Source: Benincasa hispida
Lineage: Eukaryota > Streptophyta > Magnoliopsida > Cucurbitales > Cucurbitaceae
Length of the DNA: 64,000 bases
Assembly: GCF_009727055.1 (NCBI RefSeq)
Contig: NC_052351.1
Location: 7,307,037-7,371,036 of the forward strand
Direction of reading: 5' to 3'
The notes beneath the pieces were generated by a model. The model made no database searches. It was not told the origin of the DNA and worked only from the letters and a program-made list of their open reading frames with translations. Below are positions 22,804 to 35,400 of the stretch, one piece after another (the first letter of the stretch is position 1; each line of letters begins with the position of its first letter). Made by a program: the position numbers and the translations under genes.

Positions 22804-24207
22804 GGCCGAATTATAAAATATATCTCTCAACTTTATATCAAAAATAACTTTAAAATATTAAAAATTTCAAAAATCATCTTAAACTTTTAAAAAGAGTTAA
22901 AAAATACTTTTGCTATTAATTTCGGATAGAAACTAGTTTTGTTTAAAAAATACCTATGAATTTTAAAAAAAATACCCTTTACTTGATAAAAATTCAAAAA
23001 TGCCTCCATCATCGGTACTAGAACAAAAACAATTAATTTATCATAACAAAAATGACTTTAAATAAAATGCTCCTAATGATTAATTTGTTTGAAGTTTTCT
23101 TAAGTTCGAAAATAACCAATTTTAAAAATTAAAACATAAATACCACAAATTTCCAAAATTAAAATCTCCTCTTAAAATATACCAAAATGATAAATAGTCA
23201 AATAAAAAAAGTATTTGACTATTTATTGTACATATATGTACTCTCATATTTCTCTTAATTTTCAAATTCTTAATTTACATCAATTTTTTCAACGACCAAA
23301 ACATACCAAAATGATGTGATGCGGAAGGCCCCCTCACAAAGCTCCTTGAAGAGCAAATTGGAAGGAGTGTCTCTTCATGTGCACATATCAAATGAAGAGC
23401 ACTATGGTGCTATAGGGTAGCACTATAACGCTTGCTTAGTAGACTGTCTCTATAAATGATGCAGGGCACAAGTGTTGTAGACACTTGTGTAACGTCATGC
23501 CTCCCCTGGCTTGATTTCACCGCTCTGCATCTTGTTGCTTGCTAATTACTCCATTTAAGTCCGAATTGTATCCAAAACGTCCAGACGACTTATTTTGCTC
23601 GATAGCCTATCTAAAAACTAAAATAAATATTAAATTCCCAAGAACTAACACGTTTTAGGCTATATTTTTTTTATTTGACTATTTATCATTTTGGTACGTT
23701 TTAGAGGATATTTTGATTTAAAATTATGTGGTATTTTATGTTTTATCTTAAAGTTTTGGTTTATATTTTGATTGTTGAGAAAATTGATGTAAGCTAATTA
23801 TTGGAAAATTAAGAGAAATATGAAAGTACTCGTATGAAGGAAAAATAAAAAGAAAAGAAAGATATCCATATAATTTATTTTAAAATTGCTTCTCTTCAAA
23901 ATTGAGACTTCAAACCAATTGACCAATAGGAGCATTTTTTTAAGTCATTTTTGTCTTGAGAAATTAATAGTTTTTGTTTGAATACTATATTTTATTTATT
24001 TATTTATTTATTTTGTTAAGTTAAGAGTATTTTTTAAACGTATTGAAAGTTTATGGATATTTTTGAAATAAAACTTTAACATTTTTCAACAAAAATTAAT
24101 GCCACAGATATTTTTTAAATTCTTTTTGAAAGTTGAAGAATATTTTTTAAACTTTTGAAACTGTAAGGCAAAGTCAGGGGCATTTTTTTTTCTTATATAA
24201 TTTAACC
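22804..24207. mobile_element. Mutator-like foldback/MITE element, 1404 bp, perfect 9-bp TSD
   Basis: The ends are GGCCGAATTATA at 22804 and the reverse complement GGTTAAATTATAT at 24207. Both are flanked by ATTATTTTT (22795-22803 and 24208-24216), a perfect 9-bp duplication as made by Mutator-like transposases. Two long arms (about 22804-23315 and 23655-24207) are reverse complements over many blocks, for example ACAAAAATGACTT with ATGCTCCTA on the left against TAGGAGCAT with AAGTCATTTTTGT on the right. No transposase is encoded. The centre, about 23316-23650, is unrelated to the arms. Inner arm blocks are not fully collinear between the two sides. Confidence 0.85.
23316..23650. other. Unpaired centre of the Mutator-like element, possible captured or nested DNA
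   Basis: About 335 bp of near-normal base composition lies between AT-rich inverted arms. It holds a TATA-like box (CTATAAATG, about 23451) and a perfect hairpin ACAAGTGT-TGTAG-ACACTTGT (about 23467-23489). A partial palindrome is built on AGCACTAT/ATAGTGCT. No reading frame or known TRIM/SINE box was recognised. Confidence 0.5.
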
Positions 24208-24216
24208 ATTATTTTT

Positions 24217-24783
24217 CTAATCCCAGACTTTTATTACACATATATGATAAATATACATATACACACATGTTCAATTGTAAATTTAATTCTCAAATTTTTA
24301 TATCTATATCTATTTGTTCATGAACTTCTAAAATTATAAATTTAGTCTTTAAATCTTGTCTTACTTTTTTTAATTCGTACATCTACTAAATATAGCGTTC
24401 AATTAGATATCAAATCTAAATTTGTATCTAATAAATTGATCAATTTTTAAAACTTTAAATATGTTAAAATAAACATTGTAAAATTAAAAATTAAATAGAT
24501 GTAAAATTTAGAGCGTGCGTATGTGGTATGAAGATAATTTTGAGATGGATAATATAAACTTTATATAGTCAAACAATATACTAAATTTTAGTAAATTCAA
24601 CTTTTCGTTTTCAATGGGCGTCACCATGATCAACTCATATGTATAAGGGATCTTGAAATTAAGTTGATTAAATTAGAAACTTGGAATATTGTTCACAAAT
24701 CAACATAAAACACTTTCTTTTTCTTTTTGTCTATTTCATAAAACCAACCAAACTTTCAAAATAAAAATTGCTACATATACCTT
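24217..24783. other. Intergenic, AT-rich, nothing recognised
   Basis: No gene or clear repeat boundary is seen. The sequence has the low-complexity style of decayed repeats, with TTTAGTCTTTAAATCTTG-like words near 24335-24360 that recall the neighbouring foldback element. Confidence 0.4.
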
Positions 24784-25740
24784 GGAAATAATATTTTTTT
24801 GATCCTTAGGTTTTGACTATAGTTTTTATATGGTCCCTAAATTTTAAAATATTACATATTTAGTCCTTAAGTTTTGAGTTCTGTTTCAACTTGGTTCATA
24901 ATTTTTAAAATGTTATAATTTTACCTTTGATATTTGAATTTTGTTTCAATTTGGTCCATGGATTTCAAGATTTTACATTTTTAATCTTAATTTTTTATTA
25001 AATACTTACTTTCAATCATTGACGTCAATTTTTATTAATTAGTTAAAAATAATTAGAAGTAAAATTTTAAATTTAAATTTAAAAGTGATAAAAACAGTGA
25101 AACTTAATTAATTATAATTATTTTAATGAATTTTAATTTATCAACATAAATTAATTCCAAAAGACGGAGAGTGAGTATTTAGTGAAAATTATGGTTAAAA
25201 GTGTAAATCTCGAGACATAGGTAGGGTTAGCAAAAATCCTCGAGAGGTCCTTGCCTCGGTTGGGGATGGGTCAAATCGGGGATTACAATCGGGTTCCCGG
25301 TTAGGGACGGGGGCGGAAACGAGGAGGGTATCCCTGCGCCCCGTCCCTGACCCCGACCCCCGTCTTAGGTGATTTTTTTATTTTTTAATATATATATTTA
25401 AAAAATGGGGATAGGTCCTCGTGGGGATCCGTTTCCCGACAGAGAATCCCCGTCCCTGTCTCTGCCTTCATTTGGTGGGGACAGGGAGAAATATCCCCAT
25501 AGGGATGGGGATGGGGATTCTCTCTGTCCCACCCCGACCTCGTTGCTAACACTAGATATAGAGACCAAATTGAAGCAAAATTCAAAAGTCAAAGATAAAA
25601 TTGTAATATTTTAAAACCTAGAGACTAAACTAAAACCAAATTCAAAATTTAAGGACTAAATGTATTAACATTTTGCAACCTAGAAACTAAATAGAAATTA
25701 GATTGAAAATCTAGGGACCAAAAAAGTATTTTTCTCTAAA
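24784..25740. repeat. Second foldback repeat, roughly 950 bp, interrupted by a hAT-like MITE
   Basis: Left-arm sequence (about 24784-24965: GGTCCCTAAATTTTAAAATATTAC, TTTAGTCCTTAAGTTTTGA, TTTCAATTTGGTCCATGG) reappears inverted at about 25556-25740 (TAGAGACCAAATTGAAGC, AAATTTAAGGACTAAATGT, CTAGGGACCAAAAAAG). This 'TTTGGTCCCTAAATTTT' style is common in non-autonomous plant repeats. No matching TSD could be fixed, so the boundaries are approximate. A related fragment lies at 35300-35500. Confidence 0.65.
25222..25554. mobile_element. hAT-like MITE (333 bp) nested in the foldback repeat
   Basis: The termini TAGGGTTAGCAA and, inverted at the right, TAGTGTTAGCAA match in 11 of 12 bases and resemble hAT terminal repeats. 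The flanks GACATAGG (25214-25221) and GATATAGA (25555-25562) agree in 6 of 8 positions, the TSD length expected for hAT. The interior is unusually rich in GGGGA/TCCCC runs. The open frames across it on both strands are a by-product of that composition, and no transposase is present. Confidence 0.7.
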
Positions 25741-25811
25741 TAAAAATAAATAACTCTTAGTTGCAAAAACAGTTTTCCTAGCCACAAAATTATTCAATAG
25801 TTACCTCTAAA

Positions 25812-25842
<31 letters not shown>

Positions 25843-28800
25843 ATAAAAAATCAATAGTTGTTCGTACTCATTGAGTATATTAACGCCGTCGCTTATCAAG
25901 TTAATTAAGTCAAACTCAATTAAATTGGAAATTTGTGATAAAATTAACAATAAATGGGGTAAATAAAATTGATGGCATTTGAAAGCCAAGTAACCTCTTC
26001 TTCTTCTTTTGAAAAATTTCGAAAATATTTACCTTCTGTAGCAAAAAATTCCAAACTTTGTACTTTTTTTTACTTTTTGTTATAAAATATAAATACTTTT
26101 AAATATATTTATATATTTAAAAGACTCCTTAATAATATAGAAAGATTTGGTAGGATATATTCTCCTCATTATCCTCAACAAAGACAGTTCAATATTACTA
26201 GTTTGGGCATACACATAAATTTAAATCAAGCATACTATTTTTGTTTTTTGGTAATTCAAAAGAGAAGGGAGGCAGAAAAGCAAAAGGCAATTAGATTTAA
26301 ACATTGAAAATCATGACCCGGAGGAGATACTTAGGGTGGTTTTTTATTTAAAAAAGTGAAGGTTTGTTTGCAAATGGTGAAGATTTTAAGGTTACTCTAA
26401 TTATTATTATTATTATTATTTAGTACGAACATGATTTTAATATCGACACATGGATAAAGAGAGAAATAACGTAAAAGTGGTCACTCTTTTGATTTTTACC
26501 CTTCTCTTTTAGTAACATTTCAACCAATATTTCATATTAAAATTAGTATGTAAAAAAAAAAAAAAAAGTCTTATGGAGGACAATAATTTCATAAAAATTA
26601 GGAAGGAAAAGTAAAAATAAAACTTTAGTACCATCCTCATTAATCAAGTGACAACAGTCCACGTCTTAATTTGCTAAAGATAAAGGTAGAATGATTGTTT
26701 ACCCGTAGTTTTCATCACAAGCACTTATTTATTTGCAACCGCCATGACTTTAATTATTGACATTCTCTCCACCAAATGTTCTATTACCATACCATGCACT
26801 GAATGAACATTTCTTATAGGACAATCATAAATTAACTATTTAATACAAATATTAAGTGGTCTTAATAATAATGAATTTATAAATTTCTCGTTCTTTACGG
26901 TAGATATTTAACAACCTATTAATTATAATAGATTGTTAACCATTTATGTATAGTTGAGTGAATAAGATATTAATTACCATCTCAATGATCAAAATATCAA
27001 TCTTACCCACTCAATAATTGTCGAGCTTAAAAAAAAGAACAATTATATAATTTATCAAATCGTCATACAATATAAACTATATCTCTTCCTTAAGAATTTT
27101 TTATGTGAACCTAACAAAATAAGTCAAATTTAGAAGAAAAAAATGAAGAATATAAGTATAATATAAGTGGACGAGTTCGAAATTCAAATAATTCAAAGAA
27201 CCAACTAATCATTGATCTAATCAAATCTAATCCCAACTTATGTCAGATAAGGAAAAATCTCTCTCCCTATGAGGTAAGTTGAATCTTACTCCCAAACTTC
27301 CAAATTTCCATACTATTTCTTTCCGACTTAAGCATTGTAATGTTTGTGACAATCACCTATTGATGTTTAGGTTTTTTCTTTTACAAGTGATGTTCTTCAC
27401 CACTTCAAATAATTCACTGTTGGTGTCGCGTGAAAGTCATATATGTTTATTTTATCTGAATTTTAACGTCAACATTTTACATTTCTAAAATATGGGTTTG
27501 AAGTGCTTCATTAATAAAATCAATAGCCTGGCTATCATTTTTTGTTTGTCACACAAAAAAGTTGATCTCAAATGTAGATCTAAATAGGAAGGAATAAATT
27601 TGAATATATAACTCAATGTTAATTAGGGAAGCTAAAGTTTTAATCATTGAAATCATGCTCAAAGTTATACCATTATTTCAAAGATGAGACAAATAGGGAA
27701 TAGTCTCTGTTTTATTATTATTATTATATGTCAATAAAATAATAATAATAACAATAAAGGCAAAGTGTGGCGTGTGGTAATAATTAAGAAACTATCAAAA
27801 AGTAAAATTTACTGTAGTTCGTAGGGCCATCGATTTCATTGATGAATTTCAACAAAGTAGAAAGTACTTTGATCATGGTCAAAATTTTACATGTGAGTCT
27901 AATCTCAAACTTTAGGTAAAAAAGGAAACGTTACTTTTGGTATGTTATTCCATTTCTCGAGTGATTTATGGTGAACGGAAGCCCTAGCGTTCGTGCAAAC
28001 TTTATTATTTATTAATTATCAATTATAATCTATAGTTTTGACCTGCAACATTATATTATTCTTACCAAATTGACCTTGATTAAATCCATGGACGGTGGGT
28101 CAAAGACATTATCGCAATGGTTTCAACTTGATTAAGGAGGCCTTTTTTTTTCCTTTTTTTTTTTTTAATTACGAGAATTTTAATTATCATTGTAACGACA
28201 AATTGATGTGTCCAGCGGAGGGGGCTTAGATTTGATTTCCTTTTTCCTTTCTTATCCTTTGCCCCTATATGGCTTGCACGTGAGACTTCCACGCTGTAAT
28301 ACACATTAATTGAATTATAAAGTAATTATTTTGGCTTCATTTCATAAATATTTGGGATTTATTTTTTTATCTTTGAAAATTAAGTTTATAAATCATACAA
28401 ATCTAAGAAATTGAGTTATAAAATTAGTGTTTATATAGAGTTTGGATTAGGAAGTACGTATTTGAGGTGTAGGGTTGTTTAATTAGAGTTACTTGATAAA
28501 TAAACAAAAGAGACAAAGAGGGGGACGTGGAATTCTTTGATAAATGTATAAATTTGAATAGTGACCACTATTGAAGTTGATGGAGTTTTAACCATTTAAC
28601 GTCTACTTATAAAGTTGGTGGAATAAACATCCCCTATATTTTTTTTTGTTATGTTATCCACTTTCTATCCATATTTTTTTTTTAAAAAAAACAAAGTTTA
28701 GTTTTAAAAAAATTAGTTTTTACTTTTAGATTGTACTAAGATTTAAGTGTTTATTTAAGAAAAGCAATCGTGTTCTATAAATTGGAAAGAAGAAAACATA

Positions 28801-30017
28801 AATTTAAAAAATATAAAATTTAAGACAAAATTATTATCAAATATATATATATATATTTAGTTAAGATTAAGATTAGAAAAACTACTTTCACTCGTAAGTT
28901 TATACGCTAAATCTAAAAAAAAATATCATAATCATAAAAAAAATTACTATATTAGAATTTATTTGAAAATACTATTTTTTTTTAACAAAAGTGACAATTA
29001 TAATTGAAAAAAATGAAAAATTAGAAGTAAAAAATTAAAAAACATAAAACTAAAAATAAAATAATTATTAAATCTACAAATTATAAAAGTATTAAGATAA
29101 CTTGATGTGAAAGAATTTCTCGATCTCATAATAATCTAAGAATAAGAAATAGATCCAACATTGTTTCAGGTTCAATATTGAATACTATAAATCATATTAA
29201 AATATTTTATGCATTTGTCAGTCATGTAATTTAGATTAATTTATTTAATGACACAGAGTAAATAGATTGAATTGTTAGTCACTTTAGACTCGACAAGATA
29301 AATTTATATAGCTAAAAAATAAATTATCGTTTGACGATAATATCTACTAAAATAGAGTAGGACTCAACCCCATACTATTGTCGAAAATAAAAATAATATC
29401 CGAAATCAATATATTAAGAAATTGGGGTTTATAATAAACTTTGTGTTATAAAAAAGAAAAAAGCACTTCTCTTAGATCGAGAACAACGTTAATGGATTAT
29501 TGCGAATATGAAATGTTGAAGAAAAGCATTTAATTAAATGAAGGATTTGTCGGGTTATTGTAATGAATGATGGTGGTATTGATTAAAGAGATACCCAATA
29601 CCCATAAATAATTAGAATAAATAATAAATTAATAATTATATAAATAAGTGAAAAGAAAAGGGTAGGGCCTAAGGTTTAGGGGTAGGGAGCCATAGATGAA
29701 GACAGTACAAAAAAAGCTTATTGTAAAAATAGTATTTGTAATAATGTGTTGGTAATAGCCAAATAGCTGTGGTCTATAATAATAGGCAAAACCATGCATC
29801 TATCGTACAAAATAAAATTTACTAATTATCCTGTTTTTTCTTTAGTTTTAAAGTACACCTTGTTTTGTTTTGTTTTGTTTCTATAATTTCTACTTCAACG
29901 CCGCGCCCTTTTAACCCTATTATCACTTCCATTTTTAAATACCTTCCTATCGTGTCGATATGCATATATTTTCTCTTTTAAAGGAAACAAAAGCATAGAA
30001 ATTGAAGGTTTGGCTTT
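25741..30017. other. Intergenic, AT-rich, no gene recognised
   Basis: About 4.3 kb of AT-rich DNA with simple repeats: (AAT)n at 25814-25836, (ATT)n near 26398-26420, poly-T near 28141-28166 and GTTTT repeats near 29861-29880. Short open frames have no recognisable domain. No tRNA-like or rRNA-like sequence was seen. Confidence 0.5.
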
Positions 30018-30103
30018 AATTATGTTTTTATTGTACGCTGGACTTTAACGTGTAATTTCAAATTATGTTTTTATTGTACGGTGGACTTTGACATGTAATT
30101 TCA
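30018..30103. repeat. Two-copy tandem repeat, 43-bp unit
   Basis: Unit one (30018-30060) and unit two (30061-30103) start AATTATGTTTTTATTGTACG and end TGTAATTTCA. They differ at only a few positions, which points to a recent local duplication. Confidence 0.85.
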
Positions 30104-30317
30104 CTTTATCAAACTTCTCAGTAACTTTTGTAGGTTTAAATTCTAACCAATGTTGATTTCTCTCATTTGTACCATGTTAGGGTCAACTTTTTAGCTAAAA
30201 GAGGTATGTTTTTGTATTCAGTTATTTGCTACTAGTGTTTTTCTGTTAAAAAGCAACTTTTCTTTTTTAAATATTTTTTTTTAAAAAAATGTCTCATCTT
30301 ATTCGATAAATATTTTA

Positions 30318-30611
30318 GGCCCCGTTGGTTAACTATTTAGTTTTTTTTAAAAAAAAAAAAAAATTAAGTCTATTTCATCTACATTTTTTTAACCATGATT
30401 TACATTTTTTTAAAGTACAATAATTAAATTATTAGTTAAATTCAAAAAACAAAAATAACTTTTTGAAAGCTACATTTTTTAGTTCTCAAAAAGTGGCTTA
30501 CTTTTTTAAATAATTGATGAAAAGTAAATAATAAAACAAAAAATTTGGAGATGGAAGTAGTATCACAAGCTTAATTAAATAATAATAATAAAATGATTAT
30601 CAAACGAGACC
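30318..30611. mobile_element. Tourist-like MITE (PIF/Harbinger type), 294 bp
   Basis: The left end is GGCCCCGTTGGTTAAC and the right end, inverted, is GGTCTCGTTTGATAATC. It is flanked by TTA at 30315-30317 and TTA at 30612-30614, the 3-bp duplication typical of this superfamily. The interior is AT-rich and non-coding. Related termini without clear partners appear near 30905 (AGTCTAGTTTGATAACTACC) and 33830-33850 (GATTATCAAACAAAACC). Confidence 0.75.
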
Positions 30612-31300
30612 TTAATTTTAATTTTTTTATTTTCAAAATTGCACTGCTGAGGATTTCATATGGGAAAAAAAAACACACAAGAAACCTTACAATGCTTATA
30701 GAATAAATAGACATCTTCTCTCGTTATCAATTGATTTTGAAATGAAATCTCAGGTTATCTAATGTACTTAAAAACACCATTTCAATCTATTGATTTATAT
30801 GTTTGGTTATCTATATTTTAATAAGTTTTTAAAAATTACACCATATATATCTAAACATGAAATCTCATGTTATCTAATGTACTTAAACACTATTTAAACA
30901 AAAGTCTAGTTTGATAACTACCTAGTTTTTTTAAAAGTGTATATATATATATACACACACACACACAACGTTTTGCATTTTTCTTAACAACATTAAAAAT
31001 CACAAAGACAAAATTTTAAAAACTATTTTTTTAGTTTTCAAAATTTGACTTAAATTTTTAAAACATTAGTAAAAAGTAGATTTGAAATTTGAGGTGATAC
31101 GTTAATCAAAACATGAGTGTTCAATATATAGTCCTGGCAATCACAAAACCAACAAATAAAGTACCAACGACTAAATGAACAGATAACACTCAAAACTTCC
31201 ATCCAATTTGGTGATATACCAACTTATGTCTGGGGGCAATGTGCCCTAAAAAGATAAATTCGTTAATATGAAAAGTCAAATGTTTATAACATTGTACTTA
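30612..31300. other. Intergenic, AT-rich, with a duplicated segment and a TA/CA microsatellite
   Basis: The segment GAAATCTCAGGTTATC with TAATGTACTTAAA (about 30742-30772) recurs near 30860-30888. A (TA)n(CA)n tract lies at about 30940-30967. No gene is recognised. Confidence 0.55.
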
Positions 31301-31339
31301 TTTTTATTTGTAAAATCATGACACTTACAGTGACACACA

Positions 31340-32480
31340 TGGAGCCTAACTTATGTTGATCACATAGACTCCCCTAGATGTGAGACTCTCTATCAGTAGA
31401 ATTTAGGCACCTCCCAAGTCTATGAAGGAATAGAATTCTTTAACGGAAGTGCATGAACGCATGTGCCAATAAAATTAGTTTTGGAAAACCTGAAAAACAG
31501 AGAAAATACATAGACCATGCACAAGCTAAATATTGATTCTAAAACATGCTATTGGGGAATGAGAAGAATACTTCTTGAAGACCGTCTTCAACAAAATCCT
31601 TCTCCTTGCATCAATCTCATGAACAAACACAAACTCAAAACTTCTTCCAAATCTCATGAACAATCACAAACTCAAAGGACTGCCCTCATATATAGGAGTT
31701 TATAACTCACTCAGGATTAAGGTCGAGTTACCTATAATCATTTTATGAAATGTTAATCTCTTCAGTCAACGGTGTTATAAAGAGAGATTAATCATTTTGC
31801 GGTCCGATTTTATACAAATTATTTGTCTAGGATACCTCCATTCACATGAATGATTAGAATTAAATCGTTTGTAACACTTTACAACTTCTGTAACAATTAC
31901 AAAGTGGGTCGTATTCGTAGTGTCACTATCATGAAGCACCCAACCTTATCCATGTATTATAGACCATTTAGGTTATTACTTGAAAATGATCCACCTGTAT
32001 GTCTACCACACACTATTCGTGTTTTATAAAATAATCTTGGATCTTTCTTTAATTGATAATTGCATATATAAAATAATCAACTATAATTTCAAATAACTTA
32101 TTATCTACGAGGCTTTATGACATACATCCTAACATGCCTAGATTCCCCCTGATGTGATACTCTCTCTTAGTAGAGCGTAGGGCACCTCCTAAGTCCGTGA
32201 ATATTAGTGATGAGTCACTTAAGCTCTTCCTAAGTGCGAGACATCTTATCATCAATATTTTATCTTTTCACTGTCAAATAAAGACCGCTTCACTTGATAA
32301 AACTTAGGTTCCCCCTAAGTTCGAGAACTTCTTCTATGTTGATAATGATGCCTTAGATTCCATTAAGGATGAGAACTCCTTTTCATTTAAAATTATATTA
32401 GGATTCCCTAAGAATGAGAACTCCATATCAACCAACAATACCTCAGGTTTCCCTAAGGCTAAGAACTCTTCTCAAGATTT
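31340..32480. repeat. Degenerate tandem array of a GATTCCCCCTAAG-GAGAACTCC motif, split by a solo LTR
   Basis: Left of the LTR, 31366-31422 carries GACTCCCCTAGATGTGAGACTCTC followed by TTAGGCACCTCCCAAGTC. Right of it the same pair repeats at 32137-32200, then further units at about 32220, 32300, 32350, 32400 and 32440. Their consensus is roughly TTAGGTTCCCCTAAG-x-x-x-GAGAACTCCT, spaced 45-60 bp. I do not recognise its source; a retrotransposon leader or LTR segment is possible. Confidence 0.65.
31423..32134 (-). mobile_element. Shortened copia-type solo LTR (about 712 bp), minus orientation
   Basis: The minus strand starts TGTTAGGATGTATGTC at 32134 and ends TTCCTTCA at 31423, the same end pattern as the copia LTRs at the left of the window. 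Shared blocks include CAGGATTAAGGTC, CGGTCCGATTTTATACAAA, GTAACACTTTACAAC and the GGATAAGGTTGGGT region. It lacks about 1.2 kb relative to the 1.95-kb LTRs, so it has an internal deletion. The flanks GTCTA and (T)GCCTA are a possible imperfect TSD. Confidence 0.7.
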
Positions 32481-35400
32481 ATATGGTCAATTTTTTTTTT
32501 TATTTATTTTTTTTAAAATTTTCCCCTTTATTTATATGGTCACTTGTCGTTTAAATTTATATGTTTTATTAATTAATTTATTGGAAAATTCTTTCATAAT
32601 GAACACGCATTATTGCTAATTGGTAACGTTGATGACGATCATTACAATAATAATCACCATTTACTTCGTAGCATTGTAAATTTGTAAAAGGTAAGAAAAA
32701 GTTGGCCGTATCTTTGATTGAAATGATACAAAATTATTGCGTTTGTATAATGAAAAGTGGTCTTATTTCCTTCACCAAAGGATGTCAATTTGAGGCTAAT
32801 TTAATATTAGGATGTTTTTGAAAAATGAATTAACTTATTTATAAATATAGCAAAATATATATATTTATTTATTTATTTATTGGTGTCTTGATATTGATAA
32901 ATATTTCTCGATGTCTATCATTAATAAACAATGATATTTTTACTATATTTAAAAATATTTATAACAGTTTTGCCATTTAAAACAACCATCTTTTAAACTA
33001 ATTTAACTCGGTTATTTTTTTTTCCGAATAACATTTTTTTATTTTAATTATTAATATGGGTGATTTCAATAGGCAATTTTCTTCTCCTTTACAATGTCTT
33101 TCACCAATAGAAAGTTCAAACATAACATGTGGAAATGTATAATATTCTTTGAAGCTCTTTCGTTGATATCAGTATCTGGGCAGAAAAAATGCACTTGATG
33201 TTTATATGATAACAACAATAAATTTGTAATTTAAAAAATATAGGGTCTACAAACAAATAACAATTACTTTGTTGTCAAAGTGAGAGACCTTCGGCCATTG
33301 GGCATATTTCCTGAGGTCCAATTTCACCTATCAATACTCTTTAAGTTTCTTTTGTCAACCATTTAATTTTTTTTTGTTTTTTAAAAATCTATTTCTTTTT
33401 CTCGTTACATGTTTTCACCTTTAGTATGCAAATGTGGATTATTAGTAAAATCTAAAAATAAAACAATTTTTTTTTATTACAAAACTTGCTTGTATATTTT
33501 GAAAACTCTACTAAAATGTAAATAGAACAAAGAGATCATCTAATAGTAGAAATAATGATAGTACTTTGTAAGTTTAATTTTCAAAAGCAAAAAACCAAGA
33601 CTCTATTAATAGCCATTTGTTTATTGTTTTTATTAACATTTGGGATTTCAAAAAAATAAAAAGAAACTTTTAAAAACTACTTGTTCGATTTATTCGTTTC
33701 TTTTGAAATTTGACTTTTAATTCAAATGTTTCTTTAAGAGATATGAAAATTATATTATAGAAATAGTAAGTAAAAACATAAATTTTAAAAATACAAAACG
33801 AAAAGCAAAATAATCACTAAGAAGAGACTTAAACGATTATCAAACAAAACCTTAAATTTTTATTCCAACAAATATACATGTTTATGTATGATTTAATTGA
33901 ATTATCAACAATAAGAAAACTCAAACCCTACTAAAAGCCACGGGATTGGTGGCTAAAATTATAGAGACATTAATTATGCAACAAATGACACAACATAATT
34001 GAAATAATACATGTTTTCAATTTTTTTTAATGAAATAATACATGTATTAATCAAAACCTAACCCAAAAAAAAAAAAAAAAAGACACAAATATCTCATTAT
34101 TAGATTACATCAAAACTCACTGTTCATTGCTAGATCTCATTAATGACGATTTGCCTCTATAAATAACTAGATCTCCTTTTGAAACACATAGAATGACACA
34201 TTGGTTCTACTTCATTACAACTCTTGAAAAAAAACAAAATTTCTCGTCAGTAGTTTGACTCATAAATAATGTGATATTTTCATATAGATATTTAAAATTT
34301 TTTATTTGTAGTTTTCAAATTATTTAGACAAATAAAGGAAATGAGGTGAAAGTGAGAAACAACTCAAAACTAACCCTAGGGCCTTTTGAATTGAATTGAA
34401 TGAACAAATTATATTTTATTTGAATAAATGTATTGAAATTTGGAGTTTTGTCCAATTTTGTATATAAACTTTATGACAGAAAAAGGCAAAAGCATGGTGT
34501 AGTGTTCAAAATTAGGTAAAGCCTCTCATCAACTTTTTTTTCCCCTCCCACTTAGAAGAAGAGTAGCAAAATAGGCTCAGAATGTTTGCATAATTCCCAT
34601 CTTCTTTTTTCCCCCCCTCTCATTTTCAATTATTATATGCCCTAATCTTCCACTAATATCCCATCATTACAAAATAAGCAAATTGAAACTCCAAATATAA
34701 TAGAGCTCAAATAAAACTAATAAGAAAAACATGAGCATTGATAAGAGAACATTTCATTTGCCTAAATCATCGTATGTTTTGATCCTTTTCTTTTTCACAT
34801 AGTTTCTAATTATTGTAAAATTTAATAAAAATAAAAATCTAGTCCCTTAATTTTGTTTAACATTTTCCCATTATACTATTTTTGCAGGCAATGTAAACAG
34901 TAATTAATATAAAACTTAAGTAACTTATCGGAAAATGTGATTTTCATTTTTGGCATTGTTCGATAAATATTTAAGTTTATTTTTCAGGTTTAAAACTCGG
35001 GTTTTGTTTTTGAAATTTCAAGAATTTAGTTTAAAAAATATGCAAACTAATATGATAACGAAATTGTAAGAAAACATACGTAATTTTCAAAAACTAAATT
35101 ATGCTTATAAATCGGAACTTAAGGATAAGAGGTAAAAAAAAAAAAACAAAAATAAAAACAAAAGTTTTCTTTTTTGGTAATCTAATTTCTTTTGTAAATC
35201 TTTGTCTATTGGAAAATTTTAAAGGAAAATAAAAGAGAAAAACAAGCCCTAAAACATACACTCTAGGGTTTTTTTTTTTTTTTTAATCTTTTAAATTTGG
35301 AGTATAATTTGTATTTGGTTATTAGGTTTTAAAATGTTTGAATCCTATTTTGAAAATTAAGCATATAAATACTACGTTTTGTTTCAATTTGGTCCATATA

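Noticed and set aside
25385..25614. Open frames on both strands with Gly/Asp/Pro-rich products
   Set aside because: They are produced by the GGGGA/TCCCC runs of the hAT-like MITE.
24784..25740. TSD for the second foldback repeat
   Set aside because: No matching 8-10 bp flanks were found at the plausible ends, so the superfamily was not assigned.
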